The translations under genes were made by a program, and so were the position numbers. This document shows positions 36,439 through 44,210 of a stretch of DNA of 64,000 bases, one piece after another. The DNA lies in the NCBI RefSeq assembly GCF_002236115.1, contig NZ_NIWT01000003.1, positions 248,001-312,000 of the forward strand. Reading direction: 5' to 3'. Below the pieces are notes generated by a model, which was not told the DNA's origin, made no database searches, and saw only the letters and a list, made by a program, of their open reading frames with translations. Source of the DNA: Pseudomonas jessenii. GTDB taxonomy: Bacteria; Pseudomonadota; Gammaproteobacteria; Pseudomonadales; Pseudomonadaceae. Position 1 is the first letter of the stretch. Every line of letters begins with the position of its first letter.

Positions 36439-37764
36439 CTATGAGTCAGTGCTCGGAGTGCCGCTGCCGGTGAAATAGGTTTTGTAGAGCTGAATGATCT
36501 GCGGGCCGGAATCGGTTGACGGCGAGGGGCCGGCCACGTTGTCGCCTTCACACTCTTTCACGAACTGGCCGAAGATCTCCGCCTCCCCGCCGCCGCCATC
36601 CATTGGCTGCACAACGAAATAGCAGCCAAACCCGAGGACGGGGATCGAGGTTGAACCACTATTTTTCCCGGTGCAGTTGCCCACCACGATTTTCAGCATC
36701 CGACGCTCGAACACCCCATTGCCCTGACAGCCACTGCCCCCCGCCACACACGCGGCAACACTCGCACGCCAGTCGTTGTAGTCCAGTATCGCGTTACCGC
36801 CCGCCGTGAGATTGCCGTTGCTTGAGGTGATAGCTTGCCCCTGGTACTTCGGACCTGTGCCGTCGTCAGTGATTGCAGGGTTACTGGACGTGGTCACCAG
36901 ATCCGGCGGATAGTCCGAGGCACTGACCGGACCGTTGTAGATGCCGAAGCGCGTATTCAGGCCTTGAGAGGTAGGGCCGACCTTGTTGCCAGGGGCGGTC
37001 TGGACATCTTGCCCCACATCGCGACAGACCTTGCCGCCTCCGGCCAGATCCTCCCTGACCGTACTACCACCCGAGCCAAAATCGAGTAACTGAAAGTTGC
37101 CTGGACCAATGGGCGACGAATTGCCGGCAGCCGTCTTCAACACCTGCAAATCACCAAATTGAAAGCCCCAGAACATGCCGGCGCCCGGGTTGTATTGAGC
37201 CGGGTCGCCACAGACCATCAACGGTGAGAGATCGCAAGGACTGGTAGGGCTGGGGCCAGCGGTGGCGATCGCCGCCACCGCCTTGTTCCCCAAGGCGCCT
37301 AATGCCTGGGCGAAATTCCAGAAAAAACCCGTCAGGTTATAGCTCGGTACCGATACCCGAACGTACTTGGCATCCGCCGGTCCGGGGTAGGAGAACGGGC
37401 CGTAGACGCTGCTTGCCAGTTCCACCACTGCAAATGCGCCTGCGTTGCCGCCGATCGCCGTGGCCAGTTCATTGTTGCCCGAGGCATTGGCATTCTGTGT
37501 CAGTGTATTGAGCGCGGCGGTACGCGTCGCGCTGGCACTGTTGACGCCACCCGCCACCTGACTCAGGGTCTTGGCGCCACTCAGGGCGGAGGCGTCCACT
37601 GCATTCTGCAGGCGCGTTTTGTTCAGCAGCAGATGCCCGCCGTCCAGAGCCAACGCCGCCATCATGCCCATCGCCGCCAACGCGATCACCATCAATACAC
37701 TCACCGATCCTTCCTGGCGCCTTGGCGTCGAAATGAACGGCCGCTGAATACGAAGATTCATCAT
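36439..37764 (-). CDS. tadG: TadG-like pilus assembly protein
   Basis: A 441-residue protein with a Tad N-terminal domain: QEGSVSVLMVIALAAMGMMAALALDGGHLLLNKTRLQNA in outline, one membrane helix, then a large periplasmic region rich in Gly, Ser, Asn and Cys (CDLSPLMVCGD, CVAGGSGC, FGCYF). TadG proteins anchor the machine to the peptidoglycan or envelope. No clear von Willebrand domain is visible. There are two adjacent ATG codons and a TTG; GAGGG fits the second or first ATG equally. Confidence 0.82.
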   Translation of the reverse strand: MMNLRIQRPFISTPRRQEGSVSVLMVIALAAMGMMAALALDGGHLLLNKTRLQNAVDASALSGAKTLSQVAGGVNSASATRTAALNTLTQNANASGNNELATAIGGNAGAFAVVELASSVYGPFSYPGPADAKYVRVSVPSYNLTGFFWNFAQALGALGNKAVAAIATAGPSPTSPCDLSPLMVCGDPAQYNPGAGMFWGFQFGDLQVLKTAAGNSSPIGPGNFQLLDFGSGGSTVREDLAGGGKVCRDVGQDVQTAPGNKVGPTSQGLNTRFGIYNGPVSASDYPPDLVTTSSNPAITDDGTGPKYQGQAITSSNGNLTAGGNAILDYNDWRASVAACVAGGSGCQGNGVFERRMLKIVVGNCTGKNSGSTSIPVLGFGCYFVVQPMDGGGGEAEIFGQFVKECEGDNVAGPSPSTDSGPQIIQLYKTYFTGSGTPSTDS

Positions 37765-37839
37765 CAAGCCCTCGATTGCCGATACTGATCCGGATCGGCT
37801 CCGCCAATACCCTGGTGCCCGGATACCGGTTGTGCCCTG

Positions 37840-38655
37840 TCAGCGAATGTTGACTACTTTGGCTTCGATACCGCGGATAACAGTGATACCCCCGCCCTCG
37901 CCACTGCTGCGCTGTACCACGCGTTTTGGCGCCTCGGCGGTGGCCACAGCCATGGCCGGGGCAACAGGCGTAGCAGGCGTAACGGCCGCTGCTTTCTTCT
38001 CGAGGTTCAGTGGGTTACGCAGCGCCAGTTGCAACTTGCCTTCCGTCTGCGCGGTGACCAGGGCTTCCGCTTCAGCGGCCGACATTTCCAGCGTCACTGC
38101 ACGTACCACGACCGGTTGGGTCTTGTCGGTACCCGCGGTCTGATCCACCGCCAACACCCGCAAGTTCTCGAGGATGGTCCTGGACGTGGCGCTGTTACTG
38201 CCGGCATTGGTGGTTTTGGTCGCCAGTACATCGACCCGGTTACCCGGCAACAGGAATCCACCGACGCCGACCACATCGTCCACACGTACCGATATCGCGC
38301 GCTTGTCAGGCGCTATCAAAGAGGCCAGGGTGCTCCCCCCCAGGTGCTCGCTCAGACGCGCACCACGCACGATGTCGCCGCGCAGAATGTCGAACGTTGC
38401 GATCTTGCCCACGGCTTTTTCGCTGGCATCGAAGGCATCGTCCGGGATCGTATCCATGGGCATACGTACGGTCGTGACCTGCTGGGCCTCGACCATCTGC
38501 CCGAATGGAATCTCTACCGTGGCGACCACCACGTTTCGAAGGTGGTCATCCGGGCTGGCATTGAGCCGCGCGCTCAGCCAGGAGTCGGCCATCCATGCAG
38601 CCCCAAGGCCCATGACCAGTGAAGCGCCTATCAGGGTAAGCGTACGAGAGCTCAT
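37840..38655 (-). CDS. cpaB: CpaB/RcpC, Flp pilus assembly protein
   Basis: A 271-residue periplasmic protein with an N-terminal anchor (LTLIGASLVMGLGAAWMADSWL), a SAF domain (VVATVEIPFGQMVEAQQVTTV and FDILRGDIVRGARLSE, about residues 40-110) and the RcpC domain with AISVRVDDVVGVGGFLLPGNRVDVL. It is thought to modulate the secretin. Its tail is Ala/Pro-rich. It lies 15 bases after the AAA+ ATPase gene. Note that its usual partner, the secretin gene, is not next to it here. Confidence 0.92.
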   Translation of the reverse strand: MSSRTLTLIGASLVMGLGAAWMADSWLSARLNASPDDHLRNVVVATVEIPFGQMVEAQQVTTVRMPMDTIPDDAFDASEKAVGKIATFDILRGDIVRGARLSEHLGGSTLASLIAPDKRAISVRVDDVVGVGGFLLPGNRVDVLATKTTNAGSNSATSRTILENLRVLAVDQTAGTDKTQPVVVRAVTLEMSAAEAEALVTAQTEGKLQLALRNPLNLEKKAAAVTPATPVAPAMAVATAEAPKRVVQRSSGEGGGITVIRGIEAKVVNIR

Positions 38656-38670
38656 GTCAGTATCTCCGCA

Positions 38671-39999
38671 TCAAAGAAAGTTGAGCTGGACGAAGTAGTT
38701 GTGCCAGGCCCATTCCAACTCTTTCGGTGACAGTGGTCCGGAACCGCCGATATAACGCTGGCGATCGAGCGCCATGTTCAGGAGATCTCGGGGATGGCAG
38801 GGCACCAGGGGCATGCCTTCACTTGCATAAAGCCTTTGCAGCACATAACGCACCAACAACGGGTCATAAGAAATACCCAGACGCTCGCTTTCCATACGCC
38901 AGATCTTTTCGTACTCCTCGGGCTTCAGGTAACCGAATTGCAGCTTGTAGCCAATCCGGCGAAGGAAGGCCTCATCGGCCAGCTCCAGGGGATTGAGGTT
39001 GGTGGAAAACACCAGAATCAGATCGAATGGCAGCTCGCAATGCCGACCACCGCCCAGGTTGAGGAAATCGCGCTTCTCTTCCATCGGGACGATCCAGCGA
39101 TTCAACAGCTCGGCGGGTGCCATGCGCTGGCGCCCCATGTCGTCGATGATGAACAGGCCATTGCTGGCCTTGAGCTGCAGGGCAGCCTGGTATTGACGGG
39201 TGAAAGGGTCATAACGAACGTCCAGCTGTTCCATGCTCAACTCGCCGCCAGTGATGACGATCGGGCGTTTGCAGCACAGCAATCGACGGTCGATGCCTTC
39301 GTTGAGCATCAGGGTGTTCTGCTGAGCGTTGTCATCGAGGCGCTGATGCACCTGCGGGTCATAGATCTCGATCACCGACTCGTTGATCACGATGGCATGA
39401 GGGACCCAGATGGCCTCGGCGAACAGACGGATCAGCCGACTGCTGACATAGGTCTTGCCGGTACCCGCGGGGCCATAAATCATGATCGCGCGCCCGGAGT
39501 TCATCGCCACACCCAACTGATCGAGCATCTCCTCCGTGAGCACTACGCCTGCCAGGGCATTGCGCATATCGTTGGCGTTGATGCGACCATGGTGAATGGT
39601 CTGTAGCTTGATCAGGGACCGGTAAGTACTCACCGGGAAAGGTGCCGCACCGATATAGCCACTGCGCGACAGGGCATCGCGGGCGACACTGCGACCACGT
39701 TCGGTCAGGCCATAACGCAACATCTGCCCGCCCGTTTGACTCACCTGGCCGAGTACTTCGACACGGCCATCCTTGCGCAGAAACGCCAGGACCTCTTCAA
39801 GTACCGCGCCGGTCAGCGCCAGGCGGTCCACCAGCCGCGACATGTCCAGCACACCGGCGTCAAACAAATGCTTGCACACCAACTCGCCGAGAAAACTGTC
39901 GGTCAGACCGGTTTCGCGGATTGTGCACGGCTGAGGAGCCAGTCGCTGCACCGCTTCCCGCTCATTGGGGAAGGCATCAGTATCAACCATGACATGCAT
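38671..39999 (-). CDS. AAA+ ATPase with winged-helix-like N-terminus, in the Tad operon
   Basis: A 442-residue protein of unknown role. Residues 1-115 look like a helix-turn-helix/winged-helix pair (VLEEVLAFLRKDGRVEVL ... RYGLTERGRSVARDAL). The AAA+ core follows: Walker A GPAGTGKT at residues 176-183, Walker B FIIDD at 283-287 (second acidic residue D, not E), sensor-1 asparagine in FSTNLNP near 334 and an arginine pair in FLRRIGY near 347. It lies three bases after the prepilin peptidase gene and 15 before cpaB, so it is co-transcribed with the pilus genes. It is not the TadA motor, which is present separately. A chaperone-like or regulatory function is inferred only. Confidence 0.8.
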   Translation of the reverse strand: MHVMVDTDAFPNEREAVQRLAPQPCTIRETGLTDSFLGELVCKHLFDAGVLDMSRLVDRLALTGAVLEEVLAFLRKDGRVEVLGQVSQTGGQMLRYGLTERGRSVARDALSRSGYIGAAPFPVSTYRSLIKLQTIHHGRINANDMRNALAGVVLTEEMLDQLGVAMNSGRAIMIYGPAGTGKTYVSSRLIRLFAEAIWVPHAIVINESVIEIYDPQVHQRLDDNAQQNTLMLNEGIDRRLLCCKRPIVITGGELSMEQLDVRYDPFTRQYQAALQLKASNGLFIIDDMGRQRMAPAELLNRWIVPMEEKRDFLNLGGGRHCELPFDLILVFSTNLNPLELADEAFLRRIGYKLQFGYLKPEEYEKIWRMESERLGISYDPLLVRYVLQRLYASEGMPLVPCHPRDLLNMALDRQRYIGGSGPLSPKELEWAWHNYFVQLNFL

Positions 40000-40001
40000 G
40001 A

Positions 40002-40532
40002 CTAATCTCCCAACCCACTGGCAACGAGTTGCCAGTAGATGCTGCCCAGCGTGCCGAGCAAAATTGCAATCGAATAAGGAAAAGGCTTGCCGGCTACTTC
40101 ATCCGAAGTTGGCGCCAGATAAGCCTGTGCCCTTAGAATCAGCCAATAACGCCCCAGGGTCTGAAACAGTTGACCGCGATACAGCACTATCAAAAAACCG
40201 CATACGCCGCCGGCTATCAAACTGAACATTGCAGCCCACAACGCAAAATGGAATGGTAGAAAACTGCCGACCATGGCCATCAACTTGACGTCACCGGCGG
40301 CCATGCCACCGAAGGCGTACATTGGCAGGAACAGCGCAAAACAGATCAGAATGCCCAACAGACTGTCACCCAATCCGCTGATGCCACCCGAATACATTTG
40401 AGCCCCCAGTCCCAGGGCAAGGCCCAACAGAACCAGCATGTTGGGAATACGGTGGCGAAGCAGATCGCTCACCACCGCGACGCCCAGCAGTCCTAGCAGT
40501 ACAACTGTCGATACCAGCAATTCCATGGACAT
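40002..40532 (-). CDS. tadV: Prepilin peptidase TadV/CpaA
   Basis: A 176-residue A24-family aspartic protease with about five membrane helices. The two catalytic aspartates are in VSDLLRHRIPN near residue 22 and in GGMAAGDVKLMAMVG near residue 80. It cleaves the leader from Flp and the TadE-like pseudopilins. It lacks an N-terminal methylase domain, as usual for Tad loci. GGAGA lies just upstream of the ATG at 40532. Confidence 0.92.
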   Translation of the reverse strand: MSMELLVSTVVLLGLLGVAVVSDLLRHRIPNMLVLLGLALGLGAQMYSGGISGLGDSLLGILICFALFLPMYAFGGMAAGDVKLMAMVGSFLPFHFALWAAMFSLIAGGVCGFLIVLYRGQLFQTLGRYWLILRAQAYLAPTSDEVAGKPFPYSIAILLGTLGSIYWQLVASGLGD

Positions 40533-40559
40533 GGCGCGTCTCCCCTACCGAGATTATCG

Positions 40560-40751
40560 TTAGCAGGCAGCACCTTTGACCGCAGCGCACAGCGCGGTGA
40601 TCTTGGTGTTCACCTCGCCGCCCAAAGTTACAAACATTGCGGCAACAGCTACCGTAATTAACCCACCGGCAACGGCGTACTCCACAATGGTCAGGCCATC
40701 TTCATCTTTGGCGAACTTGCTTATCGAAGTTCTGATTGTTTGCAGAGTCAT
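40560..40751 (-). CDS. flp: Flp-type pilin, copy 2
   Basis: A 63-residue pilin preprotein. The cleavage site is DEDG/LTIVEYAVAGG, with the Flp-specific Glu-Tyr pair at mature positions 5-6, followed by one hydrophobic helix (LITVAVAAMFVTLG). The C-terminus ends CAAVKGAAC, giving two cysteines. Start at MTLQTIRTS; the upstream frame is not conserved. It differs from copy 1 mainly in the leader and at GGEVN versus GTNVN. Confidence 0.93.
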   Translation of the reverse strand: MTLQTIRTSISKFAKDEDGLTIVEYAVAGGLITVAVAAMFVTLGGEVNTKITALCAAVKGAAC

Positions 40752-40904
40752 TTTTGTGAACCTCACTTCAGCGGCCATACGGCTCAGAAAGTACATTGGC
40801 GGGGACAGCGCGAAGTCCATTGAGTTGCCCGGTCTATTAATGAAACAGTAAAAACCGGTTGCTCCATGGATATCACCGCGCCCCGCCACCGTGAGTTGCA
40901 ATCA

Positions 40905-41096
40905 TCAGCAGGCAGCACCTTTGACCGCAGCGCACAGCGCAGTGATCTTGGTGTTCACGTTGGTACCCAAAGTTACAAACATTGCGGCGACAGCCACCGT
41001 AATCAGCCCACCGGCCACCGCATACTCCACAATGGTCAGACCATCTTCGTCTTTGACGAACTTCACTACCGAAGCCTTGATTGTTTGCATGATCAT
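40905..41096 (-). CDS. flp: Flp-type pilin, copy 1
   Basis: A 63-residue preprotein with cleavage site DEDG/LTIVEYAVAGG and the same helix and CAAVKGAAC ending as copy 2. GAGGTGGG precedes the ATG at 41096 by a good distance. It is the promoter-proximal gene of the minus-strand Tad operon and so is likely the major pilin. The gap to copy 2 is 153 bases. Confidence 0.93.
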   Translation of the reverse strand: MIMQTIKASVVKFVKDEDGLTIVEYAVAGGLITVAVAAMFVTLGTNVNTKITALCAAVKGAAC

Positions 41097-41503
41097 TTTG
41101 CCCACCTCACTCGAATGTTGTTTTTTCTGAGGCAGTACTTTCTGCGCTGCCTGAGTTCAACACTAGTCAGCTGCAAGGCATGGGCGTTAGGAAGATTTTG
41201 CACATCGCTAGGACTTTTTTGCTCCGCGACCAAATACGGGTCATTGGCTTTTGCAGAAGTAACGAGGAGGGGCAAACAAGGCACTGAAACGCAAAGGCAT
41301 TTGTCATAGATTCACAAGCGACAAGTGGTTAAACCCGGTTTGTCGAAAACACACCAACAAACACTCGCCCGGGGCTGCCGTTCAGACAACCTATATAGCG
41401 AATAGAACTAAAAATCGTCTCTCCTATCAGGATTAAATCTGCAAAGTGATAGCACCTTGGCAATACTGGCGAAGAGAGTCACCAAGAACCTCAGAGTAGA
41501 GAC
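41097..41503. promoter_or_regulatory. Divergent control region between flp and the AraC-type regulator
   Basis: 407 bases with no gene. It is AT-richer than its neighbours. A hairpin lies in the flp leader (CTGAGGCAG 41127-41135 with CTGCCTGAG 41147-41155, one mismatch). Several weak -10-like boxes occur around 41390-41440 (for example TATAGC and TAGAAC), but none has a convincing -35. This is where an AraC-type regulator would be expected to bind; no repeated operator could be called with confidence. Confidence 0.5.
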
Positions 41504-42373
41504 ATGACGTCGAATGTAAGCAGAAGGCCATCACTCCTGTGGTTCGATCTGACTCATGATCGTTCCACGAAAGAACTCGTCGCGCAGTTCGAGGGTTCCT
41601 GCGACTGCAATCTGGCGAAAAACTCCGTGCTGCCCATCAGGGAACAGGCAGACATGATCTGCGTCCATTTTGATCGCCCTGACACGCCAGGCTTGAGGCT
41701 GTTGCTGGAGATCAAACGCACCACCCCCAGCATCCCGATCACCATGTTCACCGTGCAGCACTCGGAGGAACTGGCTGTATGGGCCATGCGCTCCAGCGTC
41801 TGGGAATACATGGTGCTCCCGCTCTCGACCACCGAGAAGAAGCGTTACCTGACGGCGGTGGTGCAGCTCTGCGAGCTGCGCCGAAATGCCCACGGCCAGG
41901 TCAAATCATCGCAAATCGACCACGCCCCGACCCTGCCGGACAGCATCCGGCGGACCTCAGGACATCAAAAACACCAGGCGCTGAGCAATGTCATGCTGTA
42001 CATCGAACAGCACTTTCGAGACAGCATCGATCAGAGGGAATTGGCACAGCGCTGCGGCATGACGACATTTCGCTTCAGCCGCCTGTTCAAGGAAGCCAAT
42101 GGGCTTGGCTTCACGGATTACATCCTGGACAAGCGCATGAACTTCGCCAAAGATCTGCTCGACAACAGCCAGATGCCGATTACCAGCATTGGCTATGAGG
42201 CCGGCTTCAAGGATCCTTCCTACTTCGCTCGTGCGTTCAAGCAGTTCGCCAACTGCACGCCCAGCGAATACCGCCTGGCACGCCAACTCAGAGCGGCTGC
42301 CGCTGTGCAACTGGAGCAGGATGAAGAAACCTCTGAAGCGCTCGAAAGCCTGGTACAAAGCCTCAGCGGTTGA
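41504..42373 (+). CDS. AraC-family regulator with an aspartate-less receiver-like domain
   Basis: A 289-residue transcription factor. Residues 8-120 follow a response-regulator receiver: LLWFD at the acidic pocket, DMICVHFDRP where DxxxxD is expected, ITMFT and YMVLPL. The phospho-acceptor position is His55 and the conserved lysine is Leu105, so phosphorylation at this site is not possible. Residues about 165-270 form an AraC double helix-turn-helix (IDQRELAQRCGMTTFRFSRLFKEANG, MPITSIGYEAGFKDPSYFARAFKQ). It is divergent from flp and is the likely regulator of the Tad locus, judged by position only. Confidence 0.85.
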   Translation: MTSNVSRRPSLLWFDLTHDRSTKELVAQFEGSCDCNLAKNSVLPIREQADMICVHFDRPDTPGLRLLLEIKRTTPSIPITMFTVQHSEELAVWAMRSSVWEYMVLPLSTTEKKRYLTAVVQLCELRRNAHGQVKSSQIDHAPTLPDSIRRTSGHQKHQALSNVMLYIEQHFRDSIDQRELAQRCGMTTFRFSRLFKEANGLGFTDYILDKRMNFAKDLLDNSQMPITSIGYEAGFKDPSYFARAFKQFANCTPSEYRLARQLRAAAAVQLEQDEETSEALESLVQSLSG

Positions 42374-42394
42374 TCCGGTTTTTTACACGCAAAC

Positions 42395-42422
42395 AAAAAC
42401 GCCGCTCAATGAGCGGCGTTTT
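42395..42422. terminator. Bidirectional terminator between the AraC gene and the tRNA cluster
   Basis: AAAACGCCGCTCA and TGAGCGGCGTTTT form a perfect stem with tails suitable for both strands. Confidence 0.9.
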
Positions 42423-42431
42423 CGTTAAATA

Positions 42432-42507
<76 letters not shown>

Positions 42508-42510
42508 AAA

Positions 42511-42586
42511 TGGCGTCCCCTAGGGGACTCGAACCCCTGTTACCGCCGTGAAAGGGCGGTGTCCTAGGCCACTAGACGAAGGGGAC
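42511..42586 (-). tRNA. tRNA-Glu (TTC), copy 2
   Basis: 76 bases read on the minus strand: GUCCCCUUCGUCUAGUGG at the 5' end, anticodon loop CCUUUCACG, T-arm GGGGUUCGAGUCCCC, encoded CCA. It lies three bases before tRNA-Gly copy 2 in transcription order. Confidence 0.97.
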
Positions 42587-42690
42587 ACGCTACCCGGAAC
42601 ACATGGTGTGTGTTTCGGTGTCCAGAGCCGCATCCGAAGACTTGGTTCTGGTTTCACTCAGCCCTGCCCGAAAGCAACGCTGTTTAAAAT

Positions 42691-42766
<76 letters not shown>

Positions 42767-42768
42767 AT

Positions 42769-42844
42769 TGGCGTCCCCTAGGGGACTCGAACCCCTGTTA
42801 CCGCCGTGAAAGGGCGGTGTCCTAGGCCACTAGACGAAGGGGAC
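42769..42844 (-). tRNA. tRNA-Glu (TTC), copy 1
   Basis: Identical to copy 2. It is the first gene of the cluster, about 55 bases downstream of a strong promoter. Confidence 0.97.
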
Positions 42845-42906
42845 ACACGTACAACATTCACTCCCTGCTTCGTTTCGCTGTGTGCTTTACGCTGCAAGTG
42901 GCGCGC

Positions 42907-42935
42907 ATTCTATGGATGGATTGAGAGGTCGTCAA
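42907..42935 (-). promoter_or_regulatory. Promoter of the tRNA cluster
   Basis: On the minus strand TTGACG (42935-42930), a 17-base spacer and TAGAAT (42912-42907), followed at once by the GC-rich discriminator GCGCGCC. Upstream, 42942-42965 is almost pure A/T and suits an UP element. This is the pattern of stable-RNA promoters under stringent control. Confidence 0.85.
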
Positions 42936-43217
42936 CCCCCTGATATAAATTTATTTAAATCAATGACTTCGCCCTGCTTTTGGGAGCCATTGCGGTTTTT
43001 CCGCTGCCCGGCGTTTGACGCCTATATTCTGGCACCCGCCAAGACGTTATAGTCCACCCGATGATGGCAATCTGAGTATCGAGTGCCATCATTCATAGAA
43101 GCGTTGCTCCGGCCGATACAAGAACAAGCATGTCCGATCCAACCCGTCGTGCGGGCCTGGGGGCTCAAATGCCAAGCCACTCAACCCGCATGCGTAACCT
43201 ATAAAGAGGTCTTACCG
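42936..43217 (+). other. Intergenic DNA between the tRNA promoter and the next gene
   Basis: The left end holds the A/T-rich upstream element of the tRNA promoter. Possible -10 boxes for the plus-strand gene are TATATT at 43023 and TATAGT at 43048, neither with a good -35. A longer upstream frame from 43083 exists but is not supported by composition or a Shine-Dalgarno sequence. Confidence 0.45.
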
Positions 43218-43988
43218 GTGACGCCACTCATGATCACCCTGCTAGTCGTAGCCGGGATCGCGCTGTTGATCGCCATTGGCTACATGAACCATGTGGTGGA
43301 AAACAACAAGCTGGAAAAGGCCCGTACCAAGATTGAGCTCAACGATCGCCTGCGACGCTGCGGCGAAATCACCGAGACGTTCCCCGGCCAGCTGATGACC
43401 CCGGCCCTCAAGCTGCTGTTGGCCCGCCTGGAACTGAACGTCTGCCAGCGCCTGCTTAACCTGGAAAAATCCAGCGCCAACCTCAAGGCACGGATCGCCG
43501 AACTGGAGGCCCTTGTCGGCCAGGGTGAATCCATCCCGGTCAACAATCCGCCGGCACCGATCCAGACTGAAGCCAAGGCCAAGGATGTACGCTTCCTGCT
43601 CGAAGCCCTGCACGGCCAGGTTACCCGCGCGGCCCAGGACGGCTTCCTGCCCCCCAACGAAGCCAAGCGCTGGATTCGTGAAGTGCGGCACATCCTGGTG
43701 CTGCTGCACATCGAGTTCTTCAACAACCTCGGCCAGCACTCCCTGCAACAGAACCAGCCCGGGCAGGCCCGCCTGGCATTCGAACGTGGCGTGCAATACC
43801 TGCGCAAACAGCAGGAACCACAGGTCTATGCCGAGCAACTGGAGTACCTGGAAAAACTCCTGGCCAGGGCCAACGACCAGGTCATGGATCGCATCGCTCC
43901 GGTCGAAGGTGAGGTCAACCAGTTGACCGAAGGCCTCAAGGACGTCGAGGCTGACGCAGACTGGAAGAAGAAAGCGATCTACGACTGA
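43218..43988 (+). CDS. Membrane-anchored coiled-coil protein of unknown function
   Basis: A 256-residue protein starting at GTG, with GAGGT seven bases upstream. One membrane helix (MITLLVVAGIALLIAIGYM) is at the N-terminus, followed by long charged helical stretches (KLEKARTKIELNDRLRRC, LEKSSANLKARIAELEALV) and a C-terminal helical part. No catalytic motif is visible. It is probably an inner-membrane protein facing the cytoplasm. A start at the methionine four codons later would also keep the helix. Confidence 0.8.
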   Translation: MTPLMITLLVVAGIALLIAIGYMNHVVENNKLEKARTKIELNDRLRRCGEITETFPGQLMTPALKLLLARLELNVCQRLLNLEKSSANLKARIAELEALVGQGESIPVNNPPAPIQTEAKAKDVRFLLEALHGQVTRAAQDGFLPPNEAKRWIREVRHILVLLHIEFFNNLGQHSLQQNQPGQARLAFERGVQYLRKQQEPQVYAEQLEYLEKLLARANDQVMDRIAPVEGEVNQLTEGLKDVEADADWKKKAIYD

Positions 43989-44053
43989 TCAGCGAAAATG
44001 GAAAAGCCACCTAGAGGTTAATTCCGATCAGTCAACGGTTTGAACACCGCCAC

Positions 44054-44147
44054 CCTGTGGGAGCGAGCTTGCTCGCGATGACGGTTGGACAGTCACACAA
44101 GGGGTGCCTGACAGTCCGCCATCGCGAGCAAGCTCGCTCCCACAGGT
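44054..44147. repeat. REP doublet
   Basis: Head-to-head pair: CTGTGGGAGCGAGCTTGCTC and GAGCAAGCTCGCTCCCACAG, both full-length, separated by about 45 bases. Confidence 0.92.
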
Positions 44148-44210
44148 TTAGTGTGTTAACTGATGAGCATTAACCGAGAGGTGGCTTTTTTAGCCTGGCC
44201 GAAGATCATT

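Noticed and set aside
41270..41300. Sigma-54 promoter near GGCAC in the flp-araC region
   Set aside because: The downstream GC element (TTGC) is absent at the required distance.
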